A stretch of DNA of 64,000 nt from Bacteroidia bacterium (GTDB lineage Bacteria; Bacteroidota; Bacteroidia; Flavobacteriales; Flavobacteriaceae): positions 248,001 to 312,000 of the forward strand of contig JAUIBP010000002.1 of NCBI GenBank assembly GCA_030427735.1. Reading direction: 5' to 3'. This document shows, piece after piece, positions 25,646 to 34,391 of this stretch; position 1 is the first letter of the stretch, and every line of letters begins with the position of its first letter. The position numbers and the translations under genes are program-made. The notes below the pieces were generated by a model that worked only from the letters and a program-made list of their open reading frames with translations, was not told the DNA's origin and made no database searches.

Positions 25646-27097
25646 TTATAGTTTTGGAAAAGTAACAATAAACGTTGTTCCTTTTTCGTGTTGTGTTGTA
25701 AAGGTAATGTTTCCGTTATAAGTTTCCACAATATTCTTAACCATAGCCAGTCCAAGTCCCATACCACTAGATTTTGTGGTAAACTTTGGTTCGAATACTT
25801 TAGCTTCGTTTTCTTCGGAAATACCTGTACCGTTATCAGAAACGCTTAACCTAATAGCATTGTTTTGCAACGATACGTGCACAACTATTTTAGGCACGCG
25901 TTCTGGCGGAATTGATTGTATACCGTTTTTCACCAAATTGGTAACGATACGTATTAAATGTGTTTTATCGAACGTGGTAATTATGGTTTCCTGTTCGCAC
26001 AGAAACACAATATAGTCTTCGTTAAAAATGTCTAAAGCCAATCGTACCGTACTAACAACATCTATCGTTTCGTTTTGCTGCGCTGGCATTTTAGCAAAAT
26101 TCGAAAATGCCGATGCTATAGCACTCATGGTATCGATTTGTTGGATTAAAGTTTCGGAATACTCTTCGACTTTTTGATGAATTTGAGGATCGTTAGGATT
26201 AAATTTTCGTTGAAAATTCTGAACACTCAATCGCATTGGTGTTAAAGGGTTTTTAATTTCGTGCGCCACCTGTTTTGCCATTTCCCGCCAAGCCTGTTCG
26301 CGCTCACTCTTAGCCAATTTTACTGCGCTTTCCTCTAACTGATCGATCATACTATTATAGGAATTCACTAAAGTTGAAATTTCCTGACTCGCATCGTCTA
26401 CATCTATACGCTCGTTACGTTTTTCCAGAGTTGTTGTATTAATTTTATCGCTTATGGTTTTTATCGATTTTGTTATATAATTGGCCAAAAAGAACGCTAT
26501 TGCCGAAGCTAGAACCAACATAAACAAATAGGCGTAACTAATACGCTCCAAAAATTCATCGAGTTCCTTATCTAAAAAATCATCGTCTTCAAGATAAGGC
26601 AAATTAAGTATCGCTAAAGGTTTGTATTTTTGATCGGTGATATAAGAATACGACGATTGATACACTTTTTCGTTTTCATGTCGTTTTTCCACATAAGTAT
26701 GTTCTACAGAATGCGATAAGCGATTTAATATTTTAGCATCTATACAACTAGGCACAGAATCTTGAGCAAAAGCAGCTCTAGAAGAGGTTAAAATGGTACC
26801 GTCTAAATCGTAAATATTAATCGTTAAATTATGAATGGTAGCAATTTCGTATATTTTATTTTTTAAGATTAAAGGAAGTTTTTCGGTTTTAACCTCGTAC
26901 GAAGTTTCTTTTATAATAAAATTTAAGTGGGATTTTATGTTTTTCTCTTTACGCTCCAGACGTTGCTGATGATAATCTATCGCCTCTTCGCTGTACTGGT
27001 AAATCGCCACTACCACAATTAAAATAGATGCCAAAAGCACTACAAAAAGCATGGCCACAAAAATGCGAAGCCGTAAAGAGATTTTTTTTAGTTTCAT
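25646..27097 (-). CDS. sensor histidine kinase (NtrY-like)
   Basis: Protein of 483 residues: membrane helices at about 10-33 and 185-206 enclose a periplasmic sensor domain; a HAMP region follows (about 205-260), then the H-box with phospho-acceptor His279 (MAKQVAHEIKNPLTP, as in NtrY kinases) and a C-terminal ATPase domain with N, G1 and G2 boxes (NLVKNGIQ, DNGTGI, GMGLGLAMV). It phosphorylates a response regulator that is not in the window. Co-transcribed with the crotonase gene. Confidence 0.92.
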   Translation of the reverse strand: MKLKKISLRLRIFVAMLFVVLLASILIVVVAIYQYSEEAIDYHQQRLERKEKNIKSHLNFIIKETSYEVKTEKLPLILKNKIYEIATIHNLTINIYDLDGTILTSSRAAFAQDSVPSCIDAKILNRLSHSVEHTYVEKRHENEKVYQSSYSYITDQKYKPLAILNLPYLEDDDFLDKELDEFLERISYAYLFMLVLASAIAFFLANYITKSIKTISDKINTTTLEKRNERIDVDDASQEISTLVNSYNSMIDQLEESAVKLAKSEREQAWREMAKQVAHEIKNPLTPMRLSVQNFQRKFNPNDPQIHQKVEEYSETLIQQIDTMSAIASAFSNFAKMPAQQNETIDVVSTVRLALDIFNEDYIVFLCEQETIITTFDKTHLIRIVTNLVKNGIQSIPPERVPKIVVHVSLQNNAIRLSVSDNGTGISEENEAKVFEPKFTTKSSGMGLGLAMVKNIVETYNGNITFTTQHEKGTTFIVTFPKL

Positions 27098-27142
27098 ATG
27101 TTATATCCTGTGCTAAATATAACAATAATCAAGCCAATCGTT

Positions 27143-27691
27143 TTAAGCTCTCGGATTTTTAGAACGAATGCGTTTATATACCTTAAAACCCAACATAAGT
27201 AAGGCACCAAGCACAAAAATGGCAATAACCCCAAAAATCCAATTCATGGCATTTTTTAGAATCACTAAAAACACAACTGCAAACAGAATAAATGTAGCGC
27301 CTTCGTTCCATAATCGCATAAAATTAGATGTTTTGGTAACCTCATCGCGCTGTAATTGCTTGAAAAACTGATGTGTTTTTAAATGATAAATAATAAGCAG
27401 CACCACAAAACCTAGCTTAACATGCATCCATCCCTGCTGCAACCATACAGGCATAATTACAAGTAAAAGTATTGCAAAAACCACAGCTAAAATTGCGGAA
27501 GGCCAAGTTATAATATACCACAATCGCTTGGCCATTAATTTTAGTTGATCGCCAAGAATTTCCTTTTCTGGTGATGGCTTATGAAATGCTTCGATTTGGT
27601 ATACAAACAAGCGTGGAATGTAAAACAAACCTGCAAACCAGGTAATAACAAATATTAAATGAAGGGCTTTTATATAGTTGTAGTATTCCAT
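27143..27691 (-). CDS. hemJ: protoporphyrinogen IX oxidase HemJ (CopD-like)
   Basis: Protein of 182 residues with four to five membrane helices. The N-terminal LHLIFVITWFAGLFYIPRLFVY segment, split here by its conserved His11 and Arg/Tyr, and the later Lys-Arg-Leu-Trp and Arg-Leu-Trp-Asn-Glu motifs are HemJ signatures. HemJ oxidises protoporphyrinogen IX to protoporphyrin IX at the inner membrane in bacteria without HemG/HemY. Its position two genes from hemH and near the heme operon strengthens the assignment. Confidence 0.85.
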   Translation of the reverse strand: MEYYNYIKALHLIFVITWFAGLFYIPRLFVYQIEAFHKPSPEKEILGDQLKLMAKRLWYIITWPSAILAVVFAILLLVIMPVWLQQGWMHVKLGFVVLLIIYHLKTHQFFKQLQRDEVTKTSNFMRLWNEGATFILFAVVFLVILKNAMNWIFGVIAIFVLGALLMLGFKVYKRIRSKNPRA

Positions 27692-27699
27692 AATTACGT

Positions 27700-29058
27700 T
27701 TATACCATTACACTTTTTTGCTCTAAATCGGTTTTTATTTCTTTATTTAGAAAATAGCCGGTTACCACGGTTGACAAAACATCGGAAATAGGAAAAGACA
27801 CCCATACCCCCAACTCGCCAAAAAACTTTGGCAAAATTAAGATTAACGGAATAAAGAAAAAGCCTTGTCTGGTTAAAGTTAACAATAAGGCCGGAATTGC
27901 TTTTCCTATCGCCTGAAAATAAGCCGCTCCTATTAACTGAAGCGCAATAATTGGCGTTGCAGCAAATACCCACCTCATGGCAGAAGGTGTTTGTTGTAAC
28001 ACTGCTGAATCTTGTGTAAACATTTTGGTAATGCCTTCTGGAAAAGCCATCAGCAAAATAAAAATTAAAGTTGCCAAAACGGCTGCGTATTTAACCGCAA
28101 TGTAGATGGATTTCTTTACCCTTAAATACTGTTGCGCACCGTAATTATATCCTGCTATGGGTAAAAACCCTTGTGTAATTCCAAATACAGGAAACAAAGC
28201 AAACATTAACATTCTGCCTACAATAGCATAGGCTGTAACCGAAACTTCGCCACCAAGATTAAACAAAATGTTATTCATAAATAAATACGTAACACTAACC
28301 ACCGCCTGTCGAGCCAAGGTTACGAAGCCTAAAGAAGCCATTTCTTTTATTACAGCATATTTAAATTTTAAATATCGTGCTCGCACCTTTAAAACCGAAA
28401 TACCTGAATTGAAATACCAAACAATGTATAACAAACAAAGCATATAAGATCCAGTGGTCGCCCAAGCAGCACCCGTCATGCCCATACCCAAAACATTGAT
28501 AAAAATATAATCGAAAAGCAGGTTTCCTACCGAAGGAATCATCATGGCATACATGGCAAATTTAGGCTTACCCTCTGCCCTTATAACCGTATTCCCCATC
28601 ATACATAAAGCCAAGAATGGCACCCCATACAATACAATGGTATAATACACTTTTGCGGGTTCGAAAATATTACCTTTACCCCCAAAAGACTGTATAATAG
28701 GATCTTTAAAATACAACCCCAACACCACAAAAATAGTGGTTAGCAAAAAAGTTAATGTAATTTGATTACCAAAAGTATCTAAAGCTTTGTCCAATTGTTT
28801 AGCGCCCAAAGCCCTAGAAATAATTGAAGATCCACCAATACCAATTGCCATACCCAAAGCTGCAATAAAAAACGATACTGGCAAAACAACATTAATAGCC
28901 GCTATGGCAATAGCACCAATCCAATTACCAACAAATATGGTATCGACTAGTACATTTAAAGACATTACTAAAATACCTATAGAAGCGGGTACCGCTTGCC
29001 GTATTAGCAATTTCCCTATGGGCTCTGTGCCTAAATCTACAGTAGATACACCTGCCAT
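27700..29058 (-). CDS. MATE family multidrug/Na+ efflux transporter
   Basis: Protein of 452 residues with twelve hydrophobic helices in two homologous halves, typical of MATE transporters. It sits 8 nt after hemH and 8 nt before hemJ in one transcript direction, so it appears to have been inserted in, or recruited to, a heme end-pathway operon. Possible substrates include cationic compounds; a role in porphyrin export is only conceivable. Confidence 0.92.
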   Translation of the reverse strand: MAGVSTVDLGTEPIGKLLIRQAVPASIGILVMSLNVLVDTIFVGNWIGAIAIAAINVVLPVSFFIAALGMAIGIGGSSIISRALGAKQLDKALDTFGNQITLTFLLTTIFVVLGLYFKDPIIQSFGGKGNIFEPAKVYYTIVLYGVPFLALCMMGNTVIRAEGKPKFAMYAMMIPSVGNLLFDYIFINVLGMGMTGAAWATTGSYMLCLLYIVWYFNSGISVLKVRARYLKFKYAVIKEMASLGFVTLARQAVVSVTYLFMNNILFNLGGEVSVTAYAIVGRMLMFALFPVFGITQGFLPIAGYNYGAQQYLRVKKSIYIAVKYAAVLATLIFILLMAFPEGITKMFTQDSAVLQQTPSAMRWVFAATPIIALQLIGAAYFQAIGKAIPALLLTLTRQGFFFIPLILILPKFFGELGVWVSFPISDVLSTVVTGYFLNKEIKTDLEQKSVMV

Positions 29059-29066
29059 ACTAATTT

Positions 29067-30092
29067 TTAATTAGACTTTTCAGCCCAAGTATTTATCCAT
29101 GTCCCTAATAAATCTGCCCAAGCATCATCATCGTTCAAACAAGGTACGGTAGTAAATTCTTGCCCGCCAACTTCATGAAAAAGCTCTTGTCCTTCCATGG
29201 CAATTTCCTCTAGAGTTTCCAAGCAATCGCTAACAAAAGCAGGGGTTATAATAGCCATGTTCTTTACACCTTCTAAACCTAGACGCTCTATTGTTCTGTC
29301 GGTATAAGGCTGTAGCCACGGATCGAAACCTAATCGGGATTGGAACGACGTTGAAAATGTTCCTTCTTGCAACTGCAGTGTTTCGGCAACTAATCGTGTG
29401 ACCTCTAAGCACTGATGCCTGTAACAAAATTCGTGTGCTTTTGACGGGGTTTTACAACACGACCCGTCTATCTTACAATGCGATTTAGTAACATCGCTTT
29501 TTCTAATATGACGTTCTGGGACACCATGATAAGAAAACAACACATGATCGTAAGATTTACCAGCCAAATGCTTTTTAATGGAGGCACTTAGCACTGCAAT
29601 ATAATCGGGTTTATTATAAAACGCCGGTAAATGATCTATTTTTAAATTTGAAAAATGCGCTTGTCTCAATTCTTCTGCTAAAACCAAAATAGTTTCGGTT
29701 GTTGCCATAGCAAATTGCGGATATAAAGGGATAAGAAATACGTGCTCTACCCCTTGATCTACCAACTCCTGAAGTCCTTTTTTTATCATCATAGAACCAT
29801 ATCGCATGGCCAAAGCCACAGGATAGTCGACTACTTTTTGAACTTTAGTTTGCAAGCGTTCAGAAATTACAATTAACGGAGACCCTTCGTCCCACCAAAT
29901 CTTTTTGTACGCTGCCGCCGAAGCTTTTGGTCGCGTTTTTAAGATAATACCTTTTACAAGTGCCGTTCGCGCTATTAGTGGCAAATCTATAACGCGTTCA
30001 TCCATTAAAAACTCTCCTAAATACGTTTTAACATCTTGGGGTGTTGGACTCTCTGGGGATCCTAAATTAACAAGTAAAATTCCTTTTTTCAT
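29067..30092 (-). CDS. hemH: ferrochelatase HemH
   Basis: The start is the ATG at 30092 (341 residues); the -7 element at 30097-30104 excludes the upstream frame start at 30107. It begins Lys-Lys-Gly-Ile-Leu-Leu-Val-Asn-Leu-Gly-Ser-Pro, the family N-terminus, and carries the active-site His in FSYHGVP near residue 190 and a later Glu-rich stretch (CLETLEEIAMEG). A Cys cluster near 205-225 (Cys in KIDGSCCK and FCYRHQC) may hold an iron-sulfur centre or is simply family variation. It inserts Fe(II) in protoporphyrin IX, the last step of heme b synthesis. Confidence 0.95.
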   Translation of the reverse strand: MKKGILLVNLGSPESPTPQDVKTYLGEFLMDERVIDLPLIARTALVKGIILKTRPKASAAAYKKIWWDEGSPLIVISERLQTKVQKVVDYPVALAMRYGSMMIKKGLQELVDQGVEHVFLIPLYPQFAMATTETILVLAEELRQAHFSNLKIDHLPAFYNKPDYIAVLSASIKKHLAGKSYDHVLFSYHGVPERHIRKSDVTKSHCKIDGSCCKTPSKAHEFCYRHQCLEVTRLVAETLQLQEGTFSTSFQSRLGFDPWLQPYTDRTIERLGLEGVKNMAIITPAFVSDCLETLEEIAMEGQELFHEVGGQEFTTVPCLNDDDAWADLLGTWINTWAEKSN

Positions 30093-30096
30093 ATTG

Positions 30097-30104
30097 CAAA
30101 AATA
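30097..30104 (-). promoter_or_regulatory. -7 element of hemH
   Basis: TATTTTTG on the minus strand only 5 nt before the ATG, so the message has a very short leader. Confidence 0.5.
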
Positions 30105-30152
30105 CAATAGAAAATACTATCAAACTATTTTATAACGATAGTATTACCTTAT

Positions 30153-30183
30153 ACGATATTAAATCAAATTGATTTAATATCGT
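30153..30183. repeat. perfect 31-nt palindrome upstream of hemH
   Basis: Two 15-nt arms (30153-30167 and 30169-30183) are exactly complementary around a single A. A second inverted repeat AATACTATC/GATAGTATT (30113-30121 and 30137-30145) lies between it and the hemH promoter. No T-run follows on the minus strand, so it is more like an operator than a terminator. Confidence 0.7.
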
Positions 30184-30200
30184 GTTTAAATTCAAAAAAA

Positions 30201-30368
30201 CTACAGGTCTTTGGTTTGGTGTTTTGTACGACTTTGCTTTTTAAAGGTTTCTGGCGATTGGCTTGCATCTAAATCTTGAAAAATCCCGCAAGACACTCCT
30301 GGTTTTACCAAAGATGCTTCTTTCGATTTTTTAAACCAAGCTTCAATTTCTGGTGATAAGTAGCCCAT
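30201..30368 (-). CDS. small hypothetical protein (55 residues)
   Basis: An ATG at 30368 opens a 55-residue frame: a helical, charged first half (Trp-Phe-Lys-Lys near 11-14), a Gly-Val-Ser-Cys-Gly-Ile-Phe segment near 25-30, and a basic Gln/Lys-rich tail. Its composition looks protein-like rather than random, with no hydrophobic helix. It lies between ThuA and hemH in the same direction. No family recognised; confidence limited by length. Confidence 0.5.
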   Translation of the reverse strand: MGYLSPEIEAWFKKSKEASLVKPGVSCGIFQDLDASQSPETFKKQSRTKHQTKDL

Positions 30369-30405
30369 AATAATTATTTTTCAAATCATTTAAATCTACA
30401 AAAAA

Positions 30406-31119
30406 TTACCGGCGCAAACAATACAAAATTCCACCTAACAAATGCTGTTTTACATTGGTATCGTTATACGCTTCAGCGGTATGGCCTAATCCTGTATAAA
30501 ACATTCTTCCACCGTCGAATTCCTGACACCAAGCAATTGGGTGATGATGTCCATTTTCACCACCCGAGTAACTCGACTCGTCCAAAAATAAAAGCACCTG
30601 AATATCGCTACTAATCGATTTAAAATTATACCACTCATCAAAATGCGCCCATTCTGCTTCTAAATGCGCTGTTGCTTGATGAGCATATGGTGTCTTTTTT
30701 AAAATGGCTTTAGCTGGCTTTGGGTGATTTTCAAAATAGGCGCCAACCAATTTACCGTACCAAGGCCAATCGAATTCGGTATCTGTGGCAGCATGAACCC
30801 CCATAAAGCTACCACCTTGGTTTACGTAACGTTGTAATGCTGCCTCTTGCAAGGAATTTAACACATTTCCCGTTGTATTTAAAAATACCACCACTTTAAA
30901 CTGTTTTAAATTCTCGTTTGTAAACTGTGCTGCATTTTCGGTGTGAAATACATTAAAACCATGTTCCTCTCCTAAAGCCTTAAATGTTTGCACACCAGCT
31001 TCTATAGATTTATGCCTAAAGCCCTCGGTTTTGGTAAACACAAGCACACGATCTACATGCTGTTGCGCCCAACCATTAATTACAACAAACAAAAAAGAGA
31101 GTAGCCATTTCATGGACAT
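30406..31119 (-). CDS. ThuA-like domain protein, exported
   Basis: Protein of 237 residues with signal peptide ending Gly-Trp-Ala-Gln. ThuA (trehalose-utilisation) fold, a class I glutamine-amidotransferase-like alpha/beta domain: Phe-Thr-Lys-Thr-Glu-Gly-Phe-Arg-His-Lys near 30-38, Gly-Val-His-Ala-Ala-Thr-Asp near 113, and a late Gly-His-Thr. In Bacteroidota such proteins accompany sugar or glycoside catabolism; biochemical role unknown. Its start overlaps the stop of the AraC gene by one base, so the two are coupled. Confidence 0.87.
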   Translation of the reverse strand: MSMKWLLSFLFVVINGWAQQHVDRVLVFTKTEGFRHKSIEAGVQTFKALGEEHGFNVFHTENAAQFTNENLKQFKVVVFLNTTGNVLNSLQEAALQRYVNQGGSFMGVHAATDTEFDWPWYGKLVGAYFENHPKPAKAILKKTPYAHQATAHLEAEWAHFDEWYNFKSISSDIQVLLFLDESSYSGGENGHHHPIAWCQEFDGGRMFYTGLGHTAEAYNDTNVKQHLLGGILYCLRR

Positions 31120-32009
31120 TAGTTTATAGATTGCAAGTATTTTTTAGGTGTGGTTCCGTACTTTTTTTTGAATGCGGCAATAAAATGGCTAGACGTGCTA
31201 TACCCTACTTTTAACCCAACTTCGTTGACATTTAAACCTCCTGTTTCTAACAGTTTTCGGGCTTCTTCCATTTTATAATCAAATAAAAAGCTAAATACCG
31301 AATCGCCATAAATTTGCTTAAAGCCTTCCTTTAATTTTTTAAGACTCAACCCTATCTCATCGGCTAATTCTTGCAAACTTGGGGGTTCGGCCATTCTAGC
31401 AATAATAATGTCTTTGGCCTTACGTATTTTTATAACATTGGTTTCGTCTACCAAAAACGGACAATGCTCTGTATTGGCATCTTCACTCCTATTAAAATAC
31501 AAACTCAACAACTCGTAGGCTTTCCCTTTTAAATACAAATTTTTAATAGATGCATTTAAATTATAATGTGCTATTTGTGTTAAAACTATAGCCATAGATG
31601 GTGATATTTTTCCATCTTTATAATATTTTTTATCCTTATTATCGTCGCTTAAAAACGAAATATATCCCGCTTCTTGCGAAAACAACGCATGAAACTCTTT
31701 AATAGAAATAAGCAAAGTTACCAACCACGAATTTGGATTAACCTCTAAATGAATTGGTAAATCTTGTTGCGGATTATACAAAAGCAACGAATTTTCTTCA
31801 TTAATATTTAGCGTATAATTGCCTTTATTGAATTTAAACGCTAAAGCCCCTTTTAAACAAAAATGAAACTGAATGAAACTACTATCTATTGCACGCTCTA
31901 CTATCTCTACACCAACGCCCTCATTTTTATAGGTTAACACGAAAAAACCATCCTCGACCAGGGCTTCATCAAAAGTTCTTATAGCGTTATTTTTTATATT
32001 TATCGACAT
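31119..32009 (-). CDS. AraC family transcriptional regulator
   Basis: The likely start is the ATG at 32009 (296 residues); an in-frame ATG at 32051 adds 14 residues. N-terminal sensing domain (about 1-190) with beta-rich pattern, then two helix-turn-helix units (about 195-296; signature GYSTSSHFIAAFKKKYG near the end). It is divergent from hemA across a 200-nt gap, an arrangement suggesting control of either the heme operon or the coupled thuA-like gene; sequence alone cannot decide. Confidence 0.87.
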   Translation of the reverse strand: MSINIKNNAIRTFDEALVEDGFFVLTYKNEGVGVEIVERAIDSSFIQFHFCLKGALAFKFNKGNYTLNINEENSLLLYNPQQDLPIHLEVNPNSWLVTLLISIKEFHALFSQEAGYISFLSDDNKDKKYYKDGKISPSMAIVLTQIAHYNLNASIKNLYLKGKAYELLSLYFNRSEDANTEHCPFLVDETNVIKIRKAKDIIIARMAEPPSLQELADEIGLSLKKLKEGFKQIYGDSVFSFLFDYKMEEARKLLETGGLNVNEVGLKVGYSTSSHFIAAFKKKYGTTPKKYLQSIN

Positions 32010-32177
32010 CTCTTGCTTTTCTATTTTATTTAGACCTATTCTAAACAACACCCTCTAAAAGTATTTTTATTACTACAAAACTACAATATTTCTTATATTA
32101 GAATGAAAATATGTTTTAAAACACTCTTAACGACACTAAAAGTTCTTTGAGCGTTATTTTTTTAAAAAATGTCATTA

Positions 32178-32185
32178 TACTTTTG
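32178..32185 (+). promoter_or_regulatory. -7 element of the heme operon
   Basis: TACTTTTG, 27 nt before the hemA ATG at 32212. Confidence 0.5.
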
Positions 32186-32211
32186 TCCAACAAATACAAT
32201 CAACTTTATTA

Positions 32212-33471
32212 ATGAGTCAAAATCATGCCCTTAGAGGCACTTCTTTTTACGCTATAGGATTAAGTTACAAAAAAGCCGACGCCGAAACTAGAGGGCATTT
32301 TAGTTTAGACGACGCTGGTAAACACGCTGTACTTGAACAAGCTAAAGCAAATGGTATAGAAAGTTTGATTGTAACTTCTACCTGTAACCGTACAGAAATT
32401 TACGGTTTTGCAGAGCATCCATTTCAGCTTATTAAATTACTTTGCGATAACACAAAAGGAACTGTAGACGAGTTTCAGCAAGTGGCTTATGTGTATAAAA
32501 ACAAAGAAGCAATCTCGCACATGTTTCGTGTGGGGTCTGGTTTAGACAGCCAAATACTTGGCGATTTCGAGATTATAAGTCAGCTAAAAATTAGCGCTAA
32601 AATGTCTAAAAAAGCTGGAGTATTAAACACCTTTTTAGAGCGTTTAATAAACATGGTTACCCAAGCCAGCAAACGCATAAAAACAGAAACCGAAATTTCG
32701 TCTGGAGCAACTTCGGTATCGTTTGCTTCGGTACAATACATATTAAACCACGTAGAAAACGTATCGGCCAAAAATATTTTATTGTTTGGCACTGGAAAAA
32801 TTGGTCGAAATACTTGCGAGAATTTGGTAAAGCATACTAAAAACGACCATATTAAACTAATTAACAGAACTAAAGATAAGGCCGAAAAAATAGCTGGAAA
32901 ATTCAATTTACTAGTTAAAGACTACGCTAACCTTCAAGAAGAAATTAACACATCGGATATTTTAATTGTTGCCACAGGAGCTCAAAACCCTACAGTTGAT
33001 AAACATTTAATTCAGACTAAAAATCCGTTATTAATTTTAGACTTGTCTATCCCTAAAAATGTAGATGAAAATGTTACGGATTTAGACAATGTGCGCTTAA
33101 TTCATTTAGATCATTTATCGCAAATTACAGACGAGACTCTAGAAAAACGCAAAGCCTATATTCCTGTTGCAGAGACCATTTTAGAAGATGTTAAAAAAGA
33201 ATTTAACGACTGGTTAGAAACTAGAAAATTCGCACCAACCATTAAAGCGCTTAAAAACAAACTCCTGGACTTTAAAACCGCAGAATTAGACACACAACGT
33301 AAAAAAATTCAAGGATTTAACGAGGAGCAGGCAGAGTTAATAAGCAATAATATTATTCAAAAAATAACAAATCATTTTGCGCATCATTTAAGAGACGATG
33401 ATTTTTCTACCAACGAAAGCTTAGAATTTATAAAAAAAGTCTTTCAGTTAGACACACCAACAAATGCATAA
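32212..33471 (+). CDS. hemA: glutamyl-tRNA reductase HemA
   Basis: Protein of 419 residues. The catalytic Cys lies in Ser-Thr-Cys-Asn-Arg-Thr-Glu near residue 62; an NADPH-binding Gly-x-Gly-x-x-Gly (GTGKIGRNT) starts near 194, and a C-terminal helical dimerisation domain follows. It reduces Glu-tRNA to glutamate-1-semialdehyde, the first committed step of the C5 heme pathway. hemL, the next enzyme, is not in the window. Its end overlaps hemC by 8 nt. Confidence 0.97.
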   Translation: MSQNHALRGTSFYAIGLSYKKADAETRGHFSLDDAGKHAVLEQAKANGIESLIVTSTCNRTEIYGFAEHPFQLIKLLCDNTKGTVDEFQQVAYVYKNKEAISHMFRVGSGLDSQILGDFEIISQLKISAKMSKKAGVLNTFLERLINMVTQASKRIKTETEISSGATSVSFASVQYILNHVENVSAKNILLFGTGKIGRNTCENLVKHTKNDHIKLINRTKDKAEKIAGKFNLLVKDYANLQEEINTSDILIVATGAQNPTVDKHLIQTKNPLLILDLSIPKNVDENVTDLDNVRLIHLDHLSQITDETLEKRKAYIPVAETILEDVKKEFNDWLETRKFAPTIKALKNKLLDFKTAELDTQRKKIQGFNEEQAELISNNIIQKITNHFAHHLRDDDFSTNESLEFIKKVFQLDTPTNA

Positions 33472-34378
33472 AACAATTCGCATTGGCACAAGAGACAGCC
33501 AATTGGCGCTGTGGCAAGCAAATACCGTACAATCTCAACTAAACGAATTAGGCTATAATACAGAAATTGTTGCCGTAAAATCTACTGGCGATTTAATTCT
33601 AGACCAACCTTTATACGAGCTAGGCATTACAGGAATTTTCACTAAAACCTTAGATGTCGCTATGCTTAACGGCACTGTAGATATTGCTGTACACTCCATG
33701 AAAGATGTACCAACCCTACTGCCTAAAGGTATTGTGCAATCGGCTGTTTTACCAAGAGCCAACGTAAGCGATATTTTAGTTTATAAAGATTTAGATTTTT
33801 TAAATTCTGAAGGTACTATAGGCACAGGAAGTTTAAGACGTAAGGCCCAATGGCTTAACAAATACCCAAACCATAAAGTTGAAGATTTAAGAGGGAATGT
33901 AAATACCAGACTTCAAAAACTTGACAACAACACTTGGAATGCCGCCATTTTTGCCAAAGCAGGTTTAGAACGCATAAATGTGCTACCAGAACACCATATA
34001 GAGCTGGACTGGATGGTACCTGCACCAGCACAAGGCGCGATGGTTGTGGTAACATTAGAAAAAGACAAAGATATTACAGAAGCCGTTTCTAAACTAAATA
34101 ATTACGAAACAGACATTTGCACCTATGTAGAACGTGAATTTTTACGTATATTAGAAGCAGGTTGTACAGCTCCTGTTGGAGGTTTGGCAACCATAACCAA
34201 TGATACTATTGCGTTTACGGGTGTGCTATTAGCTCTAAACGGCAGTAAAAAACTAACCGTAAACCTAACAGAGTCCGTAGCAAATTACAAAGGCTTCGGA
34301 AAACGTTGTGCTTTAGAAATCATTGAAAATGGTGGAAAAGAACTCATGAATTCTATAAAAAAAGAAATGAATTCATAA
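33464..34378 (+). CDS. hemC: porphobilinogen deaminase HemC
   Basis: Protein of 304 residues. It begins Ile-Arg-Ile-Gly-Thr-Arg-Asp-Ser-Gln-Leu-Ala-Leu, the family start; His-Ser-Met-Lys-Asp-Val-Pro near 78-84 is the substrate loop, and Gly-Cys-Thr-Ala-Pro-Val-Gly near 230 carries the Cys that anchors the dipyrromethane cofactor. It joins four porphobilinogens to hydroxymethylbilane. Confidence 0.97.
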   Translation: MHKTIRIGTRDSQLALWQANTVQSQLNELGYNTEIVAVKSTGDLILDQPLYELGITGIFTKTLDVAMLNGTVDIAVHSMKDVPTLLPKGIVQSAVLPRANVSDILVYKDLDFLNSEGTIGTGSLRRKAQWLNKYPNHKVEDLRGNVNTRLQKLDNNTWNAAIFAKAGLERINVLPEHHIELDWMVPAPAQGAMVVVTLEKDKDITEAVSKLNNYETDICTYVEREFLRILEAGCTAPVGGLATITNDTIAFTGVLLALNGSKKLTVNLTESVANYKGFGKRCALEIIENGGKELMNSIKKEMNS

Positions 34379-34391
34379 AAACATTGTTTAG

